38,987 nucleotides of DNA. Source: an uncultured Clostridia bacterium. Its GTDB lineage: Bacteria; Bacillota; Clostridia; Oscillospirales; Ruminococcaceae. How positions within the stretch are numbered: position 1 is the stretch's first letter; every line of letters begins with the position of its first letter. Shown in pieces: positions 32,801 through 38,987 of the stretch. Position numbers and translations under genes: made by a program. The stretch is taken from contig CANQOJ010000002.1 of NCBI GenBank assembly GCA_947625455.1, forward strand, positions 1 through 38,987, in the 5' to 3' direction. The notes under the pieces are model-generated. The model was not told the origin of the DNA. It worked only from the letters and a program-made list of their open reading frames with translations, and searched no databases.

Positions 32801-34158
32801 TTTTTGGTTGCCTCTTCATCACGGGAAAGAACAGCCTTAAAGGTGTAATTACCGGAAGCTGTCGGAGCGAAAGTCAGCTCGTGAGTATCCTTTTCAGCAA
32901 GAGAGTTCTTGGTTGCTACTTCCTTGCCGTCCTTGTCGTACATTGTAACAGCAAGTTTATCACCGCCGTTTACGCCGACGAGAGCTTTTACTGTTACCTT
33001 GATTTCGTTCTTATCCTTGCCGTCATCATCTTTAGTCTGTGCAGCTTCCGCAATTACAGGATCTGCAACGCCTTTCCAGTCAGCGCGTACAACTTCAGTT
33101 ATTTCGCCTTCCTGAACGAGTATCTGATAGATAAAGTTCTTTTCCTTTGTGCTGCCGATACGATATGTTCCGGCTTTATCAAACTTAAATACGGACTTTA
33201 TAAGATCGCCCTTTGCAGCGTCCTCGCCGTCCTTGGTTTCAGTTCCCGCTGCGACATCATAGAAAGAAATGTATCTTCCTCCGTCACCGCTTACCTGCCA
33301 CCAGATTGTTACCTGACCTTTATCGGTGGTCTTAAATTCGATATATCTCTTGTCAGCAGTAAAGTTATTAGTTTTGCCGTCCTGGCTTACATAGTAAGTA
33401 AAGTCATAACCTCCAAAAGACTGCTTATCTGCTGTAACAGAGCCTTTGCCGCTGTCGAATTTAAATGTAAAGAACTTGTCAGCGCTTGTTATATCCTTGC
33501 CCTGAACATCAGTGTCTTTAAATTCACTAGCGTTGAAAAGGTGGTCTACTGTTGCAGGAGTTTCAGTAACTTCTACCTTGAAGATGTAGTTGTTATTGGG
33601 CATTGCGCCAATGTAATATTTACCTGCTTTATCAAGCTTTACTTCAGAAACAACCGCTTTATTGTCAGCTGCTCCTTCAACTTCTACCTTAGTAACTTCT
33701 TTTCCCGCATTATCAAATACTGTCAGTACACGGTCGCCTTTATTGAATATGTACCATACCTTGACAGTCGCAGGACCAGCTGTTTCAAAGCCGAGAACGT
33801 TCTTAGGACCATTATCAAAGTTGGGCTTGTCACCAAAATTAACTCTTGGACCATTTAATGAAACGCCCTGTTCTTCCCATTTGTAACTCTTGTCGCCTTT
33901 ATCAAGCTTTGTCTTTGCGCTCACATAAAGCGTAAAATATTTATCGCCTTCATATGAAATGGCATCATTGTCGGCAAAATCGCCAGCATTTTCATGAGCT
34001 TCCAAAGTACTTGAATCAAACACATGAGTATTTGGATCTGTCGTGCTCGCCTCTTCCGCTCTAGCCGTTGTCGCAAGCATACTGAACGGGATACTCATCA
34101 GCAGCATGAACAGCGCCAAAGCTAAAGAAACAAGCTTGTTTGTGCTTTTTGCTTTCAT
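29857..34158 (-). CDS. Secreted multidomain PL9 pectate lyase, cell-wall sorted
   Basis: A 1433-residue exported enzyme. A signal peptide (about 1-34, ending ATTARA) is followed by two related beta-sandwich modules (about 45-200 and 205-355; VFDSSTLE / LFNASEFK starts), an Ig-like segment, a fibronectin-III-like domain (about 465-560), a lectin-like module (about 565-840), and the catalytic parallel beta-helix (about 950-1290). The lyase shows all key residues of family 9: Asp1125 (ADGF), Asp1149/Asp1150/Asp1153 (DDGWD) for calcium and Lys1190 (GFKLGG); their spacings match those of Dickeya Pel9A. The C-terminus reads ELPPPTG, hydrophobic helix, KKRKRNR: a sortase-type signal with a non-standard motif. 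It cleaves polygalacturonate by beta-elimination at the cell surface. Confidence 0.9.
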   Translation of the reverse strand: MKAKSTNKLVSLALALFMLLMSIPFSMLATTARAEEASTTDPNTHVFDSSTLEAHENAGDFADNDAISYEGDKYFTLYVSAKTKLDKGDKSYKWEEQGVSLNGPRVNFGDKPNFDNGPKNVLGFETAGPATVKVWYIFNKGDRVLTVFDNAGKEVTKVEVEGAADNKAVVSEVKLDKAGKYYIGAMPNNNYIFKVEVTETPATVDHLFNASEFKDTDVQGKDITSADKFFTFKFDSGKGSVTADKQSFGGYDFTYYVSQDGKTNNFTADKRYIEFKTTDKGQVTIWWQVSGDGGRYISFYDVAAGTETKDGEDAAKGDLIKSVFKFDKAGTYRIGSTKEKNFIYQILVQEGEITEVVRADWKGVADPVIAEAAQTKDDDGKDKNEIKVTVKALVGVNGGDKLAVTMYDKDGKEVATKNSLAEKDTHELTFAPTASGNYTFKAVLSRDEEATKKTSEASSETKFTLLLGAPTITSATSKGKGTDGKGTVEVVWSPVDEATGYEVYCGTEKVYTAKADETTYMVTGLEIGKKFSFTVKAVRGEEVGEASKAMETKTTEAAQMTWGTVFYGTSTDSDHNTVTGDVNGDEGKVTVASTGGKGKFQEGSNDGLIFHYATIPSNLNFTIRAKMTVDSWTLSSGQEGAGIMALDCLPGTFGGKANSSDLFWSNCYRVGAQRFAYWYDEEKGVNSSGNGGKYQMNIGLGVQAKLGMTTDNIKDVYKSAAGIVEFVEAPLETLPVDKKKDAGTYATIGNCTNPETFKNPAVAELKEFVIELQRNNTGYFLTYYSADGKTILGQQKYYEPKALDQLDPDNVYVGFCAARNMTATFSDITITTIDPKDDKPAEERPITKVEPTVTIGSSSIANSPEYTLLVKSNVVGKADIIIGGKTVKTVDVKGTDEYASAVVTIAAGTNKIEVKFTPDKDQELPPYTQLSSTDPVTKTVNVKYETYFEKQNNLYVSPKGTKGGNGGKEYPLDIYTAVSVVRAGQTIVLMEGTYNLESSVTIERGMNGTKDKMIKMIADPEAKTRPVFDFGKKATVKTAGILAVGDYWYFQGFDVTKAPDGTPGIMVSGNNCTFDDIRTYTNGDCGLYIRSKGNSADPKSLWPTNNLILNCTSFDNADASGENADGFAAKFSIGTGNVFDGCVSYNNCDDGWDLYARGVSIEAVTLRNCVAYENGHNTDKSIKGNGNGFKLGGENMPAAHTIINSIAFNNDANGITCNSCPDIKIQNCISFDNGSANVALYTGNKNLTTEFEVNGLISFRSSGKDTPAAASADVVTAGAAGENDKIEPQGQTVNDLQGANNFFFKDGATTSVAEDGKTRTIKADMFESLEFSGEVKRADNGMVDLGGFLALKEDKVKEAFGDVFAEEMTNRFVSLDGDYKTETNTAGTSQDITVTPDTELPPPTGFEVTIVVAVLAISAAVAIILIKKRKRNR

Positions 34159-34228
34159 AAAATCCTCCTTGTAAAAATTTTGCTCTCGGCAAGGCGCAAC
34201 TACCCCGCCGAAAACTTCTTCATTCTCT

Positions 34229-34257
34229 ATGATAAACTAAATCAGCAAATTTGTCAA
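34229..34257 (-). promoter_or_regulatory. Promoter of the pectate lyase gene
   Basis: Minus strand TTGACA (34252-34257, consensus), 17-nt spacer, TATCAT (34229-34234). A strong AAGGAGG precedes the ATG at 34158. Confidence 0.75.
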
Positions 34258-34366
34258 GGGATTTGCCAAAAAATATACGACGATTTTTCAAGCTGATTTT
34301 TGTGCAAAAATACGAACATTCTTATCATTACAAACTGTTGTTTTCGGCTTTATTCGGCAATTTAGC

Positions 34367-34400
34367 CAAAAAAATGACCCGCGACAACTGCCGCGAGTCA
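34367..34400 (-). terminator. Rho-independent terminator of the pectinesterase gene
   Basis: GACTCGCG - loop - CGCGGGTC (34376-34399), then ATTTTTTT on the minus strand. Confidence 0.8.
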
Positions 34401-34423
34401 AGTTTTATTTAGGATTCAGCCGA

Positions 34424-37400
34424 TTATCTTTTCTTCTTCATAAGGATAACCGCGCCTGCCGCCGCTGCTATTACTGCCATTGCCGCAGGAATAGCGGGCA
34501 TTGCGCCTGTGTCGGGCGTTTTCTCCTCATGCTTTTCGGTTGTTACAACGTACTCGCTGAAGTGAGTTGTTGTAAACGTGATTACGCCGTCCTTGGTCGT
34601 TGCCTTCATGTCCTCGTACTTGCCGTTATCGTCTACATAGTAAACGTAAATCGTCTTGCCTTCGAGAGCCTTGGGTACGGGAATGCTTACGGTAACAGCC
34701 TTTGTGGGCTGAACCTTATTGCCGTCCTTGTCCTTAAGCGAAATCTCGAATGTAAAGGTGTCCTTGTCGTTAGTCTTGTTTGCAACAGGCTCTGCATCGA
34801 GCGTTGTGCCAGCAGGAATGACATCCTTTTCAGCCTCTACCTTAATTCCCGTCGTGGTTTCTGTACTATCAGTGAGTACATCATTCTTGGGTTCTTCGGG
34901 TTCGCTAGGCGTGTCAGGCTCATCCGGCGTATCGGGTGTAACAGGCTCGTCAGGTTTAGCGGGTTCTTCGGTAAGAATACCTCTGTCCTGAAGCGTCTTT
35001 GTCCAGTCGTCGCCGAGGAACAGTTCAATTGTAATGTCCTTGCCGTCAATCTTCGCTTCTTTGAGAACAGTTGCCCAAGCGGCTCTCTTATCGGAGTTGT
35101 CAACTTCGCTCTTTTCGATTGTGCCGAACTCCATCATGCCCTTGGATTTGCCGCTGAGAGAGTCAAGCCAGCCTGCGGGGTTGATAAGCGATTCCGTTTT
35201 GCCGTTGAAGTCAGTAGTTTCAATAGTGGTATTGTAGAATACAACTTCTGATGTATTCGCCGTCCACGGACGTCCGAAATAGCCAGGCTTTGAGGTCTTT
35301 TCAGAAGCGGTGTCAACGCCGGGAGTTGTAGATTTTACGGTGCATTCGTACATCAGATAGCCTCTGCCGCCGTCCTGCTGTGCAGCAGTGAGGTAAGAAT
35401 AGTCGTTCTTATCCTCGCTTGTGTTCATAACGAGGTTGCACTTGTAGAACACTGCCGTCATTCCGCCGAAGATAAAGTCTGTACCGCCGAGGATATCGCA
35501 CTTATGGAATGCGGCCTTGACTTTCTTTGTTCCGTAAAGGGTATCCTGTCTGCCGATAAACTTGCAGTTTACGAATACGGAGTTATCGCTGTTTATCGCA
35601 AGCGCAGCCGCTCTTTCAACATATTTCTTGTCCTGAACGGAAGTATCGCCCGCCTTTGTAGGACGATCGCCGCCCTTGGGAGCGCCTGTATCCCACTTAA
35701 CAACTATATCGTTTGCTTCCTTTTCGGAAATGTACTGGTTGAACGAGTTCTCGAATACAATGCCGTCAGCTTCAAAGCCGTCTGCATTTACAACAACCGT
35801 TGCATTCCAGTAAGAACCGTTTGTTGTTCCCGAGCCGGGATTTTTGGTCGAAAGATAGCCGTTCGACTTGTTAGCAGCGAGAACATCTGCGTTCCACTTG
35901 CAGTCAGCGCCCATGCTGTAATAGTTGTAGCCATGACCGTAATATGACGTAATTCTTACGACATTTTCGCCGATATTAACGCCCTTGTCCTTAAGTTCAA
36001 GGCTTGCCTTATCGCCCGCAGCGTTCACGAGTGAAACGTTCGGAACGTTTATAACGAGCATTTCTTCATAGTTGCCTGGATCGATAACTATTTCAACTCT
36101 CTCATTGTTAGGTCTGCTCATCTTTGCAACAGCCGCAAGAGCTTCGTTGATAGTTTTGTAGTTCTTATCCTTGCCGACAGTTACTGTCTTGCTGTAAGGA
36201 ACAGCTGCACTGCTCTTGGAAATAACATTAAAGTAAGTCTTTTCCTGTACCGTAATGGTAAGATAGCCGTCCGCTGTCGCTTCAACTGTTATAGTGTCAG
36301 TCTTGCTTGTGCTGCCCTTAACAGTGTCGGAAACTGTATATTCCTTGCCGTTAATAGTAAATGCGCCCGAATAGCAATAAGAAATAGTTACAGCCTCGCC
36401 TTTCTTAACGGGGACTTTAACTTCGCCGTCCGCATTTACAACCAAGTAAGTCTTATCTTCGCCTGCACCTTTAAGTACAAGACCGAGATAATGCGCCTTG
36501 TCAGCGTCAATTCCGGGAGCGCCGCCGTTGGCAACGTTGTACTTTGAGAAATTCCATTCGTCAATTGCCTCGAATACGGCTTCTGCCGATACTGCCTTGC
36601 CCTCTACCTTTACATCGGCAATAGGCTTAGCAACTGCCGCGTCAATTCCCGTATCCTCAACGAAAACGGAATACTGACCGTCTCTAAGCTGAATGTTGTC
36701 AGTTGCTTTGAATGTGTAGTTATAGCCTGCTTCATTGATGTTGGTGAAGATTATCTTCGCATTCTTTTCAGCTTCTGCCGAAAGACCCGAGAATTTGATC
36801 GTTACATCATAAACGGGCTTTTTAGCAAATTCAATGTCAAGACTGCCATCTGCGTCCTTCTTGACAGAAGTTGTCTTAAGCGAATAGTCGTTTACGCCTT
36901 CAGCGGTTACGGCGTAGGTTGCGCCACTTTCGAGTTTGAGCGTGAACGAGCCGTCATTTTCAACTGTGATTTCGGGAACATAAATAGTGTCCTTGTTTGT
37001 GAAGCTGAGTTCAAGCTTTGCAATTTCAGCCTCGCTAAGCCCCGTTATCTTGCCTGTTACGTTAACAAGATCAACAGATTTTACTTCAATGTCTTTTGTA
37101 ACAGCCTTGCCGTCATCTTTAACTTCAAGAGTTTTGTTGCTTGTGATTACATAGCCGTTAGCGTCTAAAAGCGCTATGTCATATGTATAGCCGCCGAAAA
37201 GGGAAACGCTGTACTCGCCGTTCTTTACGGGAGCTACTGTAACAGCGCCGCTCTTCTGGTTAGTAAACGAAATGCCGTACTCTTTTTCGGAAAGTCCCGC
37301 AGCCTTGGTCGTGTCAACTTTTCCGCTTACCGCAGCAGGCTTCGGGTGCTCTCTCGTCAATCTGAAAACAACGAGTTTTTCGTTGAGTGTATAGAGTTTG

Positions 37401-38425
37401 TACATACCCGTTTCTGTGGCATAGAACTTGAGTTCAGCACCTTTATCAGTAGTTTCTCTCGTCTGGATAACTTCTCCGTTGGGATCTTCAAAGCTGATTG
37501 TGGACGCGCCGCCGTTAGAGCCTGCAACAACGGTAAGAATATCGCCCGCATAAAGCTTTATGCCGAGATAAATATCTTTTGTTGAGCTGGTGTTTGAATA
37601 AACCTCACCATTGTAGGTAACTCCATTTAAATCGAGCTTTTTCTTATCTTTTCTTGTGATTTGTTCGTTGTAGGTTCTTATTCTGTTGTTAGTTTTTCCG
37701 TTGCCGTTGAAAACCAACTGTCCGTCAGGAGTTGCAAAACTGCCTATATCTACGCCTTCTGTGCCTGCTTTTACATCAGCGGGATAGAAGCCGTTGATAA
37801 TGTCAACAGTCAGCATATTGTGCGCATCGGGAACCTCAGCTGCGCCGAAATCCCATACATCGGGCTTATAATCGCCCTTGTACTCATCGGATACAATAGG
37901 CTCAGCGATGATGATAGGAATGTAAGCTACGCCGCTGCCTTCAAATGCAAGAGTAAGCGTTGTAGCCTCACCCTTGTAAGTATAAACAGCTACATTTTCC
38001 GAGAACCCGTTTTTGGGTTGGTCGCAACTAGCCGTTTTGATTGTCTGCGTTTCGCTGTAAGAACCGTCAGCACTTTTAACTGTCAGTTTTTCAATGTTGT
38101 TGTAATTACAACCACCAACAGTGAGTTTTGTCGGACCTGAGACTTTGATTTCGATAATGTCTCCATTTTGAAATGTTGTGCCGTGTGTGCCGTCATGGAA
38201 CTTGTAATTGCCTGCTTTAAGTGTGAGATTTCCGGATGTAATGTTGGTTCCGTCAGCGCCTTCGGGAATGACAGAGTGATCCGTAAAAACCCACGTCTGC
38301 GTTCCGCTTGCCTCTTCTGCCGCGAAAGTCGGCATTGTGAAGCCTGCGGGAACAACCGCCGTCACCGCCAGCGCAGCAGTCGCAAACGCGGCAATGACCT
38401 TTTTTGCTTTTTCTTTCAAAAGCAT
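34424..38425 (-). CDS. Secreted multidomain CE8 pectinesterase, cell-wall sorted
   Basis: A 1333-residue exported enzyme. A signal peptide (about 1-36) is followed by two beta-rich modules (about 40-175, 185-365), three carboxypeptidase-regulatory-like beta domains (about 370-620) and a further module. The CE8 catalytic helix (about 760-1100) starts TVGKDKNYKTINEALAAVA and has GRQDTLYG (Asp961), GGTDFIFGG (nucleophile Asp983) and YFGRPW (Arg1052). A Pro/Asp/Glu linker, a beta domain, and the signal TPDTGAMPAIP, hydrophobic helix, KKKR end the protein: the sorting motif is TPDTG rather than LPxTG. It demethylates pectin, making substrate for the PL9 lyase next to it. The ATG follows AAGGGAGG. 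Confidence 0.92.
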   Translation of the reverse strand: MLLKEKAKKVIAAFATAALAVTAVVPAGFTMPTFAAEEASGTQTWVFTDHSVIPEGADGTNITSGNLTLKAGNYKFHDGTHGTTFQNGDIIEIKVSGPTKLTVGGCNYNNIEKLTVKSADGSYSETQTIKTASCDQPKNGFSENVAVYTYKGEATTLTLAFEGSGVAYIPIIIAEPIVSDEYKGDYKPDVWDFGAAEVPDAHNMLTVDIINGFYPADVKAGTEGVDIGSFATPDGQLVFNGNGKTNNRIRTYNEQITRKDKKKLDLNGVTYNGEVYSNTSSTKDIYLGIKLYAGDILTVVAGSNGGASTISFEDPNGEVIQTRETTDKGAELKFYATETGMYKLYTLNEKLVVFRLTREHPKPAAVSGKVDTTKAAGLSEKEYGISFTNQKSGAVTVAPVKNGEYSVSLFGGYTYDIALLDANGYVITSNKTLEVKDDGKAVTKDIEVKSVDLVNVTGKITGLSEAEIAKLELSFTNKDTIYVPEITVENDGSFTLKLESGATYAVTAEGVNDYSLKTTSVKKDADGSLDIEFAKKPVYDVTIKFSGLSAEAEKNAKIIFTNINEAGYNYTFKATDNIQLRDGQYSVFVEDTGIDAAVAKPIADVKVEGKAVSAEAVFEAIDEWNFSKYNVANGGAPGIDADKAHYLGLVLKGAGEDKTYLVVNADGEVKVPVKKGEAVTISYCYSGAFTINGKEYTVSDTVKGSTSKTDTITVEATADGYLTITVQEKTYFNVISKSSAAVPYSKTVTVGKDKNYKTINEALAAVAKMSRPNNERVEIVIDPGNYEEMLVINVPNVSLVNAAGDKASLELKDKGVNIGENVVRITSYYGHGYNYYSMGADCKWNADVLAANKSNGYLSTKNPGSGTTNGSYWNATVVVNADGFEADGIVFENSFNQYISEKEANDIVVKWDTGAPKGGDRPTKAGDTSVQDKKYVERAAALAINSDNSVFVNCKFIGRQDTLYGTKKVKAAFHKCDILGGTDFIFGGMTAVFYKCNLVMNTSEDKNDYSYLTAAQQDGGRGYLMYECTVKSTTPGVDTASEKTSKPGYFGRPWTANTSEVVFYNTTIETTDFNGKTESLINPAGWLDSLSGKSKGMMEFGTIEKSEVDNSDKRAAWATVLKEAKIDGKDITIELFLGDDWTKTLQDRGILTEEPAKPDEPVTPDTPDEPDTPSEPEEPKNDVLTDSTETTTGIKVEAEKDVIPAGTTLDAEPVANKTNDKDTFTFEISLKDKDGNKVQPTKAVTVSIPVPKALEGKTIYVYYVDDNGKYEDMKATTKDGVITFTTTHFSEYVVTTEKHEEKTPDTGAMPAIPAAMAVIAAAAGAVILMKKKR

Positions 38426-38481
38426 GTGAATTGACCTCCCTTTTCAAAAAAATATTTCCGCAAAAAATTTGCGTTATATTC

Positions 38482-38510
38482 ATTGTAATATGTTTGTAAA
38501 GAAATGTCAA
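38482..38510 (-). promoter_or_regulatory. Promoter of the pectinesterase gene with leader palindrome
   Basis: Minus strand TTGACA (38505-38510), 17-nt spacer, TACAAT (38482-38487). The predicted start is near 38475. The palindrome CGCAAAAAATTTGCG (38459-38473; plus strand) covers about +2 to +17, a good place for a repressor site, though this is only by position. Confidence 0.75.
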
Positions 38511-38746
38511 GCCGTTTCTCAATCTTTTGTATAAAGTTATTATTTTTTCAAAGAACTTTTGGTGATTATAAACAGTAACGATTAGCAGTTAAAACTTTCA
38601 TGCGGTTTTATTGCGCAAATATCGGGTAAAACGGAGTGTAACAAGCGAAAACGCGCTTTGTGGATTATATTCAAAACCAACCCCGAATTTTCGGCAAAAA
38701 GCGCATGACATTCAACCGTGCTGACAAGCGGGTTTTAGACAACTTC
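38511..38746. other. Intergenic stretch without a recognisable feature
   Basis: No supported gene, RNA or strong hairpin is seen between the pectinesterase promoter and element H. Confidence 0.5.
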
Positions 38747-38869
38747 CTAAAAGAGAAAAGAGGCTAGAACCAAAATTCTAACCTCTTACCTCTAACATCT
38801 TACTTCTAAAAGAAGAAAGAGGCTGGAATCAAAATTCTAGCCTCTAACCTCTTAATTTCTAGCATCTAG
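38747..38869. repeat. Heptad element H (two tandem 59-bp copies, each with a hairpin)
   Basis: Two direct copies start CTAAAAGA (38747 and 38806). Each contains a hairpin (AGAGGCTAGAA / TTCTAACCTCT at 38759-38786; AGAGGCTGGAA / TTCTAGCCTCT at 38818-38845) and then CTAACCTCTTA-type heptads on the reverse of those in element A. The second hairpin keeps pairing by a G-T/G-U pair. The element ends 1 nt before the CCA of the tRNA fragment. Confidence 0.8.
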
Positions 38870-38870
38870 C

Positions 38871-38930
38871 TGGCGGAGAACGAGGGAGTTGAACCCTCGC
38901 GCCGGTCACCCGACCTACTCCCTTAGCAGG
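38871..38930 (-). pseudogene. tRNA-Ser(GCT) 3' half, candidate attachment site
   Basis: Minus strand: anticodon loop CCTGCTAAGG (anticodon GCT at 38925-38927), 3' anticodon strand GGGAG, class II variable arm GGTCGGGTGACC, T arm GAGGGTTCAACTCCCTC, acceptor 3' strand GTTCTCC-G-CCA. The 5' half is absent: upstream of CCTGCTAA the sequence is ACATGG, not the CTCCC needed to pair, and no GGAGAA acceptor strand occurs in the remaining window although a complete tRNA-Ser would fit. This looks like a tRNA cut within the anticodon loop, as happens at the far end of an island inserted by a tyrosine recombinase; an alternative is a decayed tRNA. Confidence 0.7.
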
Positions 38931-38987
38931 CCATGTGGACCAGAATTCGCTATACAAATCCGGCAACCACTGGATGAAGCGTACGAA

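Noticed and set aside
32881..33858. 325-codon plus-strand frame antisense to the pectate lyase
   Set aside because: It is a shadow of the codon bias of the lyase gene; no promoter or ribosome site, and the residue content is not protein-like.
38871..38987. Complete tRNA-Ser
   Set aside because: The 5' acceptor strand, D arm and 5' anticodon strand could not be found in the 57 remaining bases.

Overview
The window looks like chromosomal DNA of an anaerobic, endospore-forming Clostridia member (Firmicutes/Bacillota), probably a gut or rumen Ruminococcaceae/Oscillospiraceae-type bacterium. This is inferred from the low-to-mid GC, AGGAGG-type ribosome binding sites, a complete spoIIA operon (spoIIAA-spoIIAB-sigF), Gram-positive lipoproteins and cell-wall-sorted surface proteins, and two very large pectin-degrading enzymes. 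No species can be named from sequence alone.

Layout. 1-3.8 kb (minus): a truncated SufC-like ATPase, a monoacylglycerol-lipase-like hydrolase, trmB, and an FAD-dependent dehydrogenase. 4.0-10.6 kb: a hypothetical gene (+), a LacI regulator (-), then a plus-strand run of a BrxD-like (DUF2791) ATPase, a lipoprotein fusing an LRR-like patch to a SecD-P1-like domain, folD, a 56-residue membrane protein not previously delimited, and pyk. 10.7-15.4 kb (minus): a split chromate transporter pair, a diaminopimelate decarboxylase, a DUF2130 coiled-coil protein and a PNPOx-like protein. 15.4-18.8 kb (minus): a HepT/MntA-type toxin-antitoxin pair followed by three tandem paralogues of unknown function, plus two small membrane proteins. 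18.9-28.4 kb (minus): an acetylesterase-like hydrolase, a GT4 glycosyltransferase, spoIIA, a flavin reductase, a HisJ-like phosphatase, a transglutaminase-like lipoprotein and a class A penicillin-binding protein. 28.6-38.4 kb: a DUF3810 membrane protein (+), then a PL9 pectate lyase and a CE8 pectinesterase (-), both secreted, both with C-terminal sorting signals, each with its own strong promoter and terminator. The last 120 bases hold the 3' half only of a tRNA-Ser(GCT), which looks like an attachment site.

The most striking content is intergenic. Eight elements (A-H) of about 60-185 bp are built from degenerate 7-bp tandem arms (AGAGGTA/TAGAGGC type, or GTGTACA type). In four of them (B, E, F, G) the arms surround nested inverted repeats: AGATTGTTTT / AAAACAATCT outside, and GAGCGTAAACC / GGTTTACGCTC or a co-varied version inside. 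The elements sit exactly between genes, often supplying the stop codon of the upstream gene or touching the Shine-Dalgarno of the downstream one. One (F) is a chimera of the two arm types. Two (C and D) carry an identical 31-nt hairpin with an AAGGAGG motif in the transcribed leaders of two divergent genes, in the same orientation and 27-28 nt before the start codon. I do not recognise this family from any description I know. I found no transposase, CRISPR array or phage gene in the window.
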